Part shown: positions 1-10,712 of the stretch, piece by piece
Numbering within the stretch: the first letter of the stretch is position 1
How the letters are laid out: each line of letters begins with the position of its first letter
NCBI GenBank assembly: GCA_964030785.1
Contig: OZ034972.1
Location: 51,454,538-51,518,537 of the forward strand
Source of the DNA: Siderastrea siderea
Taxonomy: Eukaryota > Cnidaria > Anthozoa > Scleractinia > Rhizangiidae
Length of the DNA: 64,000 nucleotides
Direction of reading: 5' to 3'
The notes under the pieces: model-generated
Databases searched by the model: none
What the model was told of the DNA's origin: nothing
What the model saw: the letters and a program-made list of their open reading frames with translations, nothing else
Translations under genes and position numbers: made by a program

Positions 1-2219
1 TTTATAATATCGGTTCTATTTGTAAGCCCAAGTATAATATCTTTTAAAGTCAAAGTAATGTTTTCCTTAACAAGTTCAAACCACCAAGAGGAGAATGTTT
101 TCCAAAAGATTTGCACATGGGAGCATTCAAAAAAGAGGTGATGCAGCTCTTCTTTTGAAGAGTCACAGAAAGTGCATTTATCATTCAACGATAAACCTAT
201 TTTGAAAAGTTTTGCATTTGTGTACAATATATAATTAAGCACTCTGTACTGGAAGGACCAAATATACGTTTCGCTTGCGACAGTTTGTGGAAGTGAGTAT
301 ATTTCCTCCAAAGAGTTTGAAATGTCAAAATCCCAAATTAGTTTCTTTGACATATTAGGCAATTTAGCCTTAGCTGTTATTAACAGCTTATAGAAATGCT
401 TACACTTAGCCCTGTAGACGTCGAATTGTATATTATTATGTTTGAAATTTACCAAGTCAATTTCAGGTAGCGGTTCGCACGACCTGAGTTCTTTCGGAAC
501 TGATAGTCTTAAACCTGTCCATGTCAGGAAATCCGTTTTAAGACCCTTTTGTTTATAAAAATCATGAGACTGCTTATTATCGGATTCAAACATCAAGTCA
601 CGTACGAAAACAATCCCTTTGTCATAATACGATTTATAAAAGACTGATCTGTTGTCTATTTTAATGTCTTTATTGTTCCAAACAATTCTTTGTGCATAAT
701 TATTATCGGAAAATGTATTTCTAAACTCCTCCCACCAAAGAAGCAAGTCTGAATAAAAACCGTTTAGTGAAGTGGTCAGATCCTTGAATTCATAATTGCA
801 TTTTAATAGAAAGGTTCCTCCATAAGGTTTCAAATAATGATTAAAATACGACTTCCAGGGTCCTTTTCTAGTACTATCTAAAATGCGCGGAATCCAGGAG
901 AGTCTCAATGCTTTAATTTGGGTTTCAATATCCATGAGGTTCAACCCCCCATTTTTAACTGAATTTATAACAGAATGTCGCGTGACCTTGTCTGGTCCTT
1001 TCCATAGAAATTTAAAAAACATTCTTTCCATCCTTTTTATGATTTCCATTGGGGTTTGGATTATCGATGATAGGTACAAAAGTTTAGGTATCAAAAAAGT
1101 TTTAATAATTGTCACTCGCCCAAATAAAGATAAGCCTCTCATGTTCCAGATATTGATAACTTTCTGAATTTTGTCTAACTTTTCCTGAAAATTTTGCGAA
1201 GATACCACTTTCTGATCACAGGAAAATTGTACTCCTAAATTTTTAACAGTCGTGCACCATTCCAAACCCAAAGGTTTTTCTACAGAATTCTTCATTGTTC
1301 CGATCCACATGGCTTTGGTTTTAGAGACATTCATTTTCAAACCTGAAAACTTTTCAAAAGTGTTAAGACTGTCTAACAGTTCCTTCGCAGAGGTAATATC
1401 TGATAGCAATGCAGTCATATCATCTGCATAGGCAAGCAGCTTTGTTTCATTATCACCAATTGTAATACCCTTTATTTTGGTATTCGATCTGATAGAAATA
1501 GCCAGAATTTCAATGGCAACAACAAAAAGGTAAGGTGACAATGGATCTCCCTGTCTTACTCCTCTTTCCAACTTGAACAAAGGAGAGCTTACACCGTTAT
1601 TAATTACGTAACTAGAGACATTTTTATAAAACGTTTTCACCCATTTTATAAATTCCGGGCCAAAATTAAAAGCTTCTAAGCACCCATAAAGGAAACACCA
1701 CTCGATCGAGTCAAATGCTTTTTCGAAGTCAATGAATATCATCATTCCTGGCACTTCAGAGCGTTCTGTGTAGTCTATGATGTCAAGTATTGAGCGAGCT
1801 GTCTCTCCAATAAATCTATCTTTTATAAAGCCAGATTGGTTATGGTGAATAATGTCTGGGAGACAGCATTTTATTCTATTAGCAATGACCTTGGAGGCAA
1901 TTTTTGCATCTACATTAACCAAAGAGATTGGTCTCCAGTTTTCTAAGTAGGATCTGTCCTTTCCTTTCTTGTCAATAAGGGTAATAATTGCTTGTCTTTG
2001 TGACGTTGTCATTTCCTCTAGCTGGAACGAGTAGTTAAAAACGTCGACCAGTTGATCTGCTAACGTATCCCATAATTTCTTATAAAATTCAATAGGTATT
2101 CCATCATTTCCTGGTGTTTTACCGTTCTCGAACATTTCAATTGCCTTCTTACACTCTTCCCTAGATATAAGTCCTTCACAGCTTGTTCTTTGTTCTTCGT
2201 TCAGCTTTGGGATATTCAG
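1..2219 (-). CDS. LINE ORF2 reverse transcriptase, open to the window edge (partial)
   Basis: I checked every codon from 2219 down to position 3 and found no stop, giving at least 739 codons. RT landmarks in order: GKTPGNDGIP near 2090-2120, ENWRPISLVN near 1915-1945, motif A FIDFEKAFD at 1711-1740 with its catalytic Asp, motif B GVRQGDPLSP at about 1530-1565, motif C YADD at 1419-1430, then GLKMNVSKTKAMWIG downstream. Near the end, C-T-F-C followed by HH and C (about 118-176) is the cysteine/histidine motif found at L1-type C termini. The catalytic Asp pair is intact. A long open frame in a window where other retroelements are riddled with stops suggests a young insertion. The single stop at 2220 would still break the complete ORF2. 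No usual start codon is assigned because the true ORF begins upstream. Confidence 0.9.
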   Translation of the reverse strand, partial: MNIPKLNEEQRTSCEGLISREECKKAIEMFENGKTPGNDGIPIEFYKKLWDTLADQLVDVFNYSFQLEEMTTSQRQAIITLIDKKGKDRSYLENWRPISLVNVDAKIASKVIANRIKCCLPDIIHHNQSGFIKDRFIGETARSILDIIDYTERSEVPGMMIFIDFEKAFDSIEWCFLYGCLEAFNFGPEFIKWVKTFYKNVSSYVINNGVSSPLFKLERGVRQGDPLSPYLFVVAIEILAISIRSNTKIKGITIGDNETKLLAYADDMTALLSDITSAKELLDSLNTFEKFSGLKMNVSKTKAMWIGTMKNSVEKPLGLEWCTTVKNLGVQFSCDQKVVSSQNFQEKLDKIQKVINIWNMRGLSLFGRVTIIKTFLIPKLLYLSSIIQTPMEIIKRMERMFFKFLWKGPDKVTRHSVINSVKNGGLNLMDIETQIKALRLSWIPRILDSTRKGPWKSYFNHYLKPYGGTFLLKCNYEFKDLTTSLNGFYSDLLLWWEEFRNTFSDNNYAQRIVWNNKDIKIDNRSVFYKSYYDKGIVFVRDLMFESDNKQSHDFYKQKGLKTDFLTWTGLRLSVPKELRSCEPLPEIDLVNFKHNNIQFDVYRAKCKHFYKLLITAKAKLPNMSKKLIWDFDISNSLEEIYSLPQTVASETYIWSFQYRVLNYILYTNAKLFKIGLSLNDKCTFCDSSKEELHHLFFECSHVQIFWKTFSSWWFELVKENITLTLKDIILGLTNRTDII

Positions 2220-2607
2220 TTATTTAAAAAAAGAATCAAACGATTCATGTTGACCTAAATTGCTCTTACTACTGTACAGATTTTTATAGTAATCTGAAGC
2301 CGAGTTCAATATCTGCTTATGGTCTGTTGTAATCACCCCGCTAAGAGACAGCTTCCTAATATGTTTTCTCGTGTGGTTTCGTTTTTCTAAATTTAAAAAA
2401 TATTTGTTACTTTTTTCCCCATGCTCGTGCCATCTTGCCCTCGAGCGCACAATTATACCTTCAGTTTTCTTATCATAGAACCTTTCTAACCCCATCTTAC
2501 ATTCCTCCAGTACCTTTCTGGTTTCTACACATGGATTTTGTTCAAATTTAGCTTGTGCATCTTGATATTTCTTTTGCATCATTTCCTCCTCCTCCCTATT
2601 AGCTTTA
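1..2607 (-). mobile_element. L1/Tx1-type LINE, 3' part, runs off the window edge
   Basis: The minus strand encodes the pre-RT linker, the whole reverse transcriptase and the C-terminal region of a non-LTR retrotransposon. The upstream linker (about 2220-2607) includes the pattern RARWHEHGEKSNKYFLNLEK, typical of L1/Tx1-like ORF2 before the RT. An in-frame TAA at 2220-2222 separates it from the RT; translation continues in the same frame on both sides, so this is a point lesion. The 5' side stops abruptly at about 2607, where the 587-bp satellite begins, so the copy is 5'-truncated or was cut by the satellite. The 3' end lies beyond position 1. The clade call rests on motif resemblance only. 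Confidence 0.88.
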
Positions 2608-4705
2608 GCCCTTTCGGACGGTAGGCATTGTAGGGGTCCGGAGGCCCAATTGGGGGGGTAGGGTGGGGAGAAATTGGCCTGTTTTGCCCAGCAAACCTGA
2701 TTTTCAAGACGAGACAAGTGCTCTGAGGGTGCTTGAAAGACATGAAGGGTCTTTTGTGTGTGTCTCTGGGTCAAAGGGCGATCGCAGCTGTACTGCCACG
2801 ATAGACTGCAGGCTGGGGAACCACAGAATTCAGCAGAGCTAGCCTTGGGGGGTCAGAGATCCACAGGGGAGGGGAGGCAAGGGGATCGGGCTAATTTGCT
2901 GGTTACAGTAGCTGCAGGTATGTTTTGGCAAATTCAGTCAGATAGCAAAAAGCAATATTTTTAAAATGTTATCTCTTGCTGCAGGGCACTCCTTGCCCTG
3001 TCAAATGAGACAAGTCCGTGTTGATTTGCAGCAAGCCGGTCAGTTTTGAGCCTGCTATCTGAGCAAATTTTGCAAAACATACCCCCGAACTTTTCGGGTT
3101 AAAGGCGGACGTGTCCGCCTTTAACCCCCCTGCGGCCGGCCAGACTTGAGGGGGGTTTGCGTCACCCGATATGCCAGCACACTGCCCAGGGACTGCCCTT
3201 TCGGACGGTAGGCATTGTAGGGGTCCGGAGGCCCAATTGGGGGGGTAGGGTGGGGAGAAATTGGCCTGTTTTGCCCAGCAAACCTGATTTTCAAGACGAG
3301 ACAAGTGCTCTGAGGGTGCTTGAAAGACATGAAGGGTCTTTTGTGTGTGTCTCTGGGTCAAAGGGCGATCGCAGCTGTACTGCCACGATAGACTGCAGGC
3401 TGGGGAACCACAGAATTCAGCAGAGCTAGCCTTGGGGGGTCAGAGATCCACAGGGGAGGGGAGGCAAGGGGATCGGGCTGATTTGCTGGTTACAGTAGCT
3501 GCAGGTATGTTTTGGCAAATTCAGTCAGATAGCAAAGGGCAATATTTTTAAAATGTTATCTCTTGCTGCAGGGCACTCCTTGCCCTGTCAAATGAGACAA
3601 GTCCGTGTTGATTTGCAGCAAGCCGGTCAGTTTTGAGCCTGCTATCTGAGCAAATTTTGCAAAACATACCCCCGAACTTTTCGGGTTAAAGGCGGACGTG
3701 TCCGCCTTTAACCGCCCTGCGGCCGGCCAGACTTGAGGGGGGTTTGCGTCACCCGATATGCCAGCACACTGCCCAGGGACTGCCCTTTCGGACGGTAGGC
3801 ATTGTAGGGGTCCGGAGGCCCAATTGGGGGGGTAGGGTGGGGAGAAATTGGCCTGTTTTGCCCAGCAAACCTGATTTTCAAGACGAGACAAGTGCTCTGA
3901 GGGTGCTTGAAAGACGTGAAGGGTCTTTTGTGTGTGTCTCTGGGTCAAAGGGCGATCGCAGCTGTACTGCCACGATAGACTGCAGGCTGGGGAACCACAG
4001 AATTCAGCAGAGCTAGCCTTGGGGGGTCAGAGATCCACAGGGGAGGGGAGGCAAGGGGATCGGGCTAATTTGCTGGTTACAGTAGCTGCAGGTATGTTTT
4101 GGCAAATTCAGTCAGATAGCAAAGGGCAATATTTTTAAAATGTTATCTCTTGCTGCAGGGCACTCCTTGCCCTGTCAAATGAGACAAGTCCGTGTTGATT
4201 TGCAGCAAGCCGGTCAGTTTTGAGCCTGCTATCTGAGCAAATTTTGCAAAACATACCCCCGAACTTTTCGGGTTAAAGGCGGACGTGTCCGCCTTTAACC
4301 GCCCTGCGGCCGGCCAGACTTGAGGGGGGTTTGCGTCACCCGATATGCCAGCACACTGCCCAGGGACTGCCCTTTCGGACGGTAGGCATTGTAGGGGTCC
4401 GGAGGCCCAATTGGGGGGGTAGGGTGGGGAGAAATTGGCCTGTTTTGCCCAGCAAACCTGATTTTCAAGACGAGACAAGTGCTCTGAGGGTGCTTGAAAG
4501 ACATGAAGGGTCTTTTGTGTGTGTCTCTGGGTCAAAGGGCGATCGCAGCTGTACTGCCACGATAGACTGCAGGCTGGGGAACCACAGAATTCAGCAGAGC
4601 TAGCCTTGGGGGGTCAGAGATCCACAGGGGAGGGGAGGCAAGGGGATCGGGCTAATTTGCTGGTTACAGTAGCTGCAGGTATGTTTTGGCAAATTCAGTC
4701 AGATA
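2608..4705. repeat. Satellite of about 3.6 copies of a 587-bp unit
   Basis: Landmarks recur every 587 bp: the GCCCTTTCGGACGG start at 2608, 3195, 3782 and 4369, and other marks at 2758, 3345, 3932 and 4519. Copies differ by rare substitutions and a few short indels. Each full unit contains a GC-rich inverted repeat with 13-bp perfect arms and a 2-base centre (3098-3125 in the first copy), a small hairpin at 3084-3098, a CAGGGCA/TGCCCTG hairpin, and imperfect inverted arms of about 31 bp (about 2918-2948 against 3052-3082). The last copy stops within the left long arm at 4705. Short frames on both strands repeat in every copy; I see no recognised domain and treat them as non-coding. Confidence 0.92.
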
Positions 4706-4963
4706 TAAACAAACCTGTTTTCTAATACCAACTGTCCGCCATCTTGGATTGGGCTATACGGTTGCTATGCAAAAGCGTCTTGACCTTTGAACCCCTCTTC
4801 ACCCCTCTTGTTGCTACGGTGGCGCGTGATACCCATGAGCCTTTGCCACCCTATTTTTCATGCACCAATCAGAAACCAGGATTTAGGGTCATGTGATCGC
4901 TCTCCACCAATCAAATTGCTCGCATCCAAACGAGGTAATTTGGGCTATCTGGGCCCCCTTTAC

Positions 4964-4995
<32 letters not shown>

Positions 4996-5044
4996 GGAAT
5001 GTGCCAGTAGTTCACTATATATTTCTTACTGTTTCACATGATAG
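4706..5044. other. Intron or upstream sequence with a (TAT)n microsatellite
   Basis: Unique sequence between the satellite and the first visible TNFR exon. It contains a (TAT)n tract at about 4964-4994 and ends in a splice acceptor AG at 5043-5044. No coding exon recognised. Confidence 0.6.
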
Positions 5045-7695
5045 GTATTATGATGAGAATGGTGACTGCGTGCCATGTTCAAAATGCTGTGGAGATGGTC
5101 AAGATGAAACGAAAGACGAGTGCAGTCAGAAATTGAGAGAGGCGTCCAACAGAATCTGCTCTATTTCCAGCAATGTAAGCCGGTGTAGTACGATAACATC
5201 AACCCCAAAACAGACCAACACAATGTCTGGAAAAAAGAAATTGGATACTAAACTGATAGCTGTGTTAGTGAGTGTTTCCTCAGTGGTAGTTGGATTAATC
5301 GTGGTAATTGCTGCCTGTCGATACCGTTGTTTTTCAAGTCGAAGATGTAGTTGCCTTTGGCATGAAAGTAGTGATGAAGCTGAAATGGTCTGCCAGTATG
5401 CAGTGAATGATCCCAAGCCGTCCGTGGTGCAAAGCAGTCAAGGTAACCATCATTTCAACATTTTTTTTCTTCTTGAGTTTTGGTTTTATACGCATTCAAT
5501 TTAAGATTCTGCCTTGACAATCATCACCCAACTAATATTTATTGCTGTATTCGGCTATTGAAAAGATACATTCACAAAATGTTATGCCTTTCACCAATAC
5601 CAATACCCGTGTAAAAAATGTGATATTTATTTTAAATTCGGCTGTCTGGTAGAAATTCAAATATTTGTAATCTGTACCCTTTTTGCACAGCCTCAGCTAC
5701 CTGTGGATAGAGCAGTCCACTGCAAAACTTAATATCTGAATAATGAAGCTGTTACTGTTGGTCTTGTTGTAATTCATCTATGAGAATTTGTGTGGGTAAA
5801 ATGAAATCGCACTGAACTCATAATTTTGTCATCCTCATCCTTACGATATTCTGTTGGGCAGCATGGCACATGATGATGTGTACACGCATCTCTGCTATTT
5901 AACTGAAGTACCGGTAACGTCATGTTGTCCCTCATTCTTGAATGTGAATTCAATTTAGGGAAGGTACGTTTTTTATTCGGGGTGGGGGGGGGTGGGCGGG
6001 GGTTACGGTGGGGAGGGTCATCGGGCCAATAAAAAAAACGTACCTTCCCTTAATGTATTTTCTGTACAATAGGTGTGGTGGATAAAAGGGAAACAGTGAG
6101 GGACAAAGTGTTGGCAACGGAATCTTGCCAACCATTATCAAGTGAGGTACATTTCTATCACGTTAGCAATAAATGTAAACATTTTAAATACATTAATTCA
6201 TTAATAAAAGCCAAATTCTATGTAATGAAGTTAGGTTTGCCACCAACAGATTGTTCAATATTTGACGCAAACGTCACCTTTGTCCTGTGTAAAGCATCAC
6301 CTTAGTTGTCAGAAAAACTCGTGTCTGACTTGATGTCCTTTCTCACTGCATGTTTTTAAACATCGTGGAGTCAAGTCGGGAGAGTCGGGGTGGGGAGGGT
6401 GGGGAGGACACTAGAGGAATATACTTCAACTAGGGCTTAAAGTATCGCTTATGACACAGTGTTGTCAATGTCATTTGAGTGTTTAACATAACTGATAATA
6501 ATCGAACTGTATTTCTAATTTAACCCCTATTCTGTGTGCTGCCTGGTGCCAGAAGGGAGAAAATAGGCCTGATCTGAATATGGTTGTTAACTAATTGTAC
6601 GATCTTTAACCTGCTAATTACAGGAGTCTGCAGTCAGGTGCAAAGAGAATGCTTCTACTACTTCAACTACAACAGGGCAACATAAACAACACAAGAACAA
6701 TAAGAAAGGTATTTTGATAAATCTATTTCTTTAACCTGGTTTTAATATACCTGATACCTCACACACATAGGCGCGAGTGAGTCTTATGTATGGTCTGGAA
6801 CATCAATTACCGCATGGAACACACCAATTTCTCACACCTTGGCCCCAAATTTATGTCCAACGACCTGACATTACACATCCCTATTAAGCAACTGAAAAAC
6901 AGTCTACGCAAATCCCATCAAGCCATGCAAGAGGTTCTCCTCATAAATGTCCTAAAACTAGCTATTTGGGATATCAATGGAAACTTTAAATACATCTTCG
7001 TCGATCTGCTATTCAAGTCATCTTCGGTAATCTTCTAAATCCTTTGGAAGTGGTCGGGTCATCTTTGGAAGTTCTTGCACTCTAAGGATCAAAATGACAT
7101 GCATTTGACTAAGAAGGTTCGACAGGCATGGATTAGTTTGCCTCTAGTTCCTTTTTAAAAGAATTGTTGCCATCTTTGTTACTCATGGAGTGATGATTAT
7201 TACGTTCTGCGTACTGCAATCCTACAGTCTACCTAGAGTATGCAATCATGCACCCAATCTCCCTTCCATGATCATGATTGCCCGTCTTTTTTAGCAAAAT
7301 GAAAAGAATAATTTTCCCTAGCCATATACGGTATCAGTTATCTAAAAATTTTCTTGGCGGTCTTAGATTCCAAGCTACTGAGTAGTTTGCTGGAGCACGA
7401 ATGCATCCAACAAAGGATCTGTGAAGTTTTGGACACACCTGTACCAGGGCGTGGTCACTTTAAAACAGTAGCTCAGCATTATGGCTTTGATCATTACCAG
7501 ATAGAGTCAGTCCTAAAAAAATTGGACGGAGGTCCTTCGAGAGCGCTAATCGAATCACTTGCAGCTTCTCACACAGAGCTAACAGTCCAGGAGTTTGCTG
7601 ATGTGGTGAAGAAAACAACAAACAGGAGCGATGTTCTTAAATTAATGTTAACATACGATGAGGCAGAAGAAGAAAATCTGAAAAGGTCCCCTTGA
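5045..7695 (+). CDS. TNF receptor superfamily member with death domain, 5'-incomplete (gene 1)
   Basis: Exons 5045-5442, 6073-6146, 6624-6708 and 7367-7695 (stop TGA 7693-7695). All junctions are AG/GT and the phases chain exactly (2, 1, 0, 1). Exon 1 holds the end of a cysteine-rich domain with C-P-C-S-K-C-C-G-D-G-Q-D, then a membrane segment beginning LIAVLVSVSSVVVGL, followed by a Cys/Arg-rich juxtamembrane stretch. Two short exons form a polar Thr/Lys-rich linker. The last exon is a death domain of about 100 residues (LLEHECIQQRICEVL to VLKLMLTYDE). Inferred role: a type I receptor that binds a TNF-family ligand and recruits death-domain adaptors. The ligand-binding exons and signal peptide must lie upstream, beyond the satellite and LINE or outside the window, or have been lost. 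Its membrane-to-death-domain architecture parallels gene 2 downstream. Confidence 0.82.
5958..6049. mobile_element. 92-bp MITE with TTA target duplication
   Basis: Inverted ends GGGAAGGTACGTTTTTTATT and its complement (the right arm has two extra A/T bases) enclose a G-rich centre. TTA occurs on both sides (5955-5957 and 6050-6052). A 3-bp TTA duplication and GGG start fit PIF/Harbinger-type non-autonomous elements. It sits in the first visible intron of gene 1, 24 bp before the 6073 exon. Confidence 0.7.
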
Positions 7696-8430
7696 ATATC
7701 TTACTTTTCAGCAATCTTTAATTTTTATTAATTGTACGTTTGTAGGTACAATTTTTTATAGGAGGAACTTTTAATTTTCAGACATTTTTTTATTAGTGTG
7801 GCTATTTTGGAAAAAAGGAAAACTAGCAGGCAAGCTTAGAAAATGAGTATGTTGCTCTTCGGTTGCAATTTGCAGCAGAAAAATGATGTATTAGTGTTTT
7901 TGTATTATTATTTGTTAAAAGTTAATGTAGCTTAAAGTATGTAATCATATGCATGCTGGTTAATTTCCTAGGCACCCATAGAACGAGGTTTATATCAAGG
8001 TTATCTGACACTTTTTGAAAAGAAAGAGCTCGCCATGACAATGTGAGTTCTATTATTCCAGTGAAATGATGAATATCTGATATGTGTATGAGTAAAATTC
8101 ATTTGAACTGCGGAAGAAATAACAGAAGAACAGAATTTTTCACCTCTTCCCCTACGTACTGAATGAAATTGTCACAATGTTTCTTTGTACACGATATTTG
8201 TAAATTAAGCTTACAAGCATGAGTAATCTTCGTGCCACTAAGTAAGATACTCAGTTATTTTTCAATACTCTCGATGCCATTTTAAGAACATCGACACCCT
8301 CATTTCAATATACTTGAAAGTGTCACTTTAATTTGTAGCAAATTTCTCCTTTGGAATTATATACTCTTTAAATTTAGATCTAGTGTTTTTATGTTAGAAT
8401 TTTTTGTGAGATAGCAGTTCAAATAAACCA
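7696..8430 (+). other. Probable 3' UTR of gene 1 with AATAAA at 8422-8427
   Basis: A/T-rich sequence after the death-domain stop without a recognisable exon. The first AATAAA I found downstream is at 8422-8427, giving a 3' UTR of about 0.75 kb. This is position-based inference. Confidence 0.4.
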
Positions 8431-10178
8431 ATGTGTGGCTGTTATAAAATGCTGGTCTTTCTGTTTTCGTGCGGCTTTGAAAGGCTGGGCTAATTATAAA
8501 GGTGGGGTACATGGACTAAGATGGGTTCACATCCAGACGTATGTAGTAGGGACTTGAGACTGAGGCCAAATCACGTTCTGTACACAGGAGTAGGCATAAA
8601 GGTCTGCGCAAATTTCAAGATCGAGGGGACGTGTTGTTACTTTTTGAACCTGGAACAATCCCCCTTCCTTTTGTTGTTAGTGTGCATGTTGCCCAAGGAC
8701 AGCTTATTCTGAGTGGCAGCGAACTGTGAGAGAAACAACAAATCAGCTAAGGATAATATCCCTGGCAAAGATTATCATCCCATCAACGGGCCCGGGAGAT
8801 AGTAACGCCATTAATCGCTTTTTTTTGCTGATAAATGTGTTAAGCGCCAGCACCGATGATGCAATCCATAAACAGCGTGATGATACATGCAAGACTCTTT
8901 CACTTACTTACCTACTACTTACCCCTTTTAAAGCTCTGAAAGTAGAGGTATCCTGAAAGTTATGGACTTGACCTAACTCTTTTTTTCAGACTCGCTTTTA
9001 GGATATGGAATCAGACTCCCTCCGCATATGGCACGGAACTTTTCTCGGGGATTGTCTGTGGACTTTATCTGTTGCGTTACCAACCAATATCTGAGTGTGA
9101 AGTTTGAGGAAAACTAACTAATGATCTCCGAGGTACAGATAATGCCCAAGGATAAGTATATCGTGTCATGTTTCTCAGGCCAAATAGAGGCTATTGTATA
9201 TATGATATTCTTGCCTGTTTGGACTCTAACTGCCAATTGCCAAATGTCAGTGAAAGCCATTTTGCTGACGTTTTAAAATTCTTCATTCCTTCGAATTGTT
9301 TGTTTTCGGCAAAACTCAAACATGTGAACCCAAATTTCAAATTATTCGAAGACGGGGAGTATCCTGGTACTCCTCAGCCTTTTAGAGGGGTGTATACGTA
9401 GTGCGTCAAACTGTTTTTTTTTTTAAATCAGTACCTGTGCGATACACATATACGGATTCTCCTTATTGTTCACATATTTGGGTACTATTTCTGTTGATCA
9501 CTTTTATGCTTGTTTCCAGCATTTTAGGCTATGTCTTGTCTAGATGGTGTAGTGATGCTGCAAGGAGAAATTAGATGCTGACCTATGCGTGATGGTTTGC
9601 GTGTGGCATGTTTTGCATTTCGATGCCGATTTCTTTTCATAACATTTAATAGTGCTGTTTTGTGTTCTTTCTACATTCCAAAATTGGCGTCTGAAAAATT
9701 TATTCAATAACGTACATTTGGTTGAAGAAAGAAAAAGATGCTGAGCTCATTGACGTTTTGTTAACTAATACATAGTCCCCACCTTTCCTTCTCAACGAAA
9801 GCTGCGTGACCCACGTTTGGGTGATTTGCAGCGGGGAATCCCCTTGTCAACCAGTTCAACCAGTTTTAATTGTGCATGTATCAGCAGTGTTTTAAGCATT
9901 AACTCGCCAAACGTTCCAAAGACAATCACCGTGGAGTCGACAAATTGATTTGTGAATAACTGAAGATGATTTACTTGTTGGAGACAGATGTATTGGAATT
10001 GAACACTCTGAAGGTATGCTAGGGTTGTGAGCTTGTCTTGCAAAGCATCCGCATTTTACGGATGATTGCGATTGTTTATGTCAACTCTACCGTTGAACGG
10101 ATTCACTTTTATCCTTGAACTCTTCCAAATGGTACCATTTGTCTGAAACATTTCTTAATTTGTTTACCTTGTTTATAG
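8431..10178. other. No gene recognised between the two TNFR genes
   Basis: Low-complexity A/T-rich sequence. The missing first exon of gene 2 (start codon) should lie here or be non-obvious; I could not assign it. Short open frames at 8521-8956 and 9168-9401 have no recognisable domain. Confidence 0.5.
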
Positions 10179-10679
10179 AAACCGTTTAACTTTGGAACAG
10201 AGAACTCGACCCCGCGACATCGGAAGAGACGATGTGAAGAGAAGTCAAAGAAGACAGATGATTCTAGTAGTTGTTGGCTCACAATTTTAACTTGGGTGTT
10301 TATTTTTGTATGCGTGGTAAGTTTTTAGCACACGAGAGCAGAAACAGTTACTCAGTTGGCACTGCAAAATGACTACAATTGTAGATAACTAGCACTAAGA
10401 GACTACGTTCCCCTAAAAGTGCATTTCTTGACGTAAGGAAATAAATATAAAAAGATCTGACTCAACTGTGGTACACGGTCTCGTGATATACTAAGGGCAT
10501 GGGTCATTTGTATTAAGTTTCGCCACTCTTGTGACAGCTCTTGGACAACGTCACGAAATGCAACAACGATGACAGCAATGTTTTATAGACTTTTTTAGTT
10601 TTTTTTCGGATTGCGCGAACCGCGATAACATTGTTTTTTTTCCCCTTAGAAGAAGAGAGAAACAGAAGTAAATACTGTA

Positions 10680-10712
<33 letters not shown>

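Noticed and set aside
883..1167. Plus-strand frame of 94 codons
   Set aside because: Antisense shadow of the LINE reverse transcriptase.
2608..4705. Regular repeat spacing considered as a CRISPR-like array
   Set aside because: The unit is 587 bp with no short repeat/spacer alternation, and the host is eukaryotic.
2969..4725. Repeated 130-, 90-, 69- and 68-codon frames in the satellite
   Set aside because: They overlap on both strands, recur only because the DNA recurs, and show no domain or coding bias I can support.
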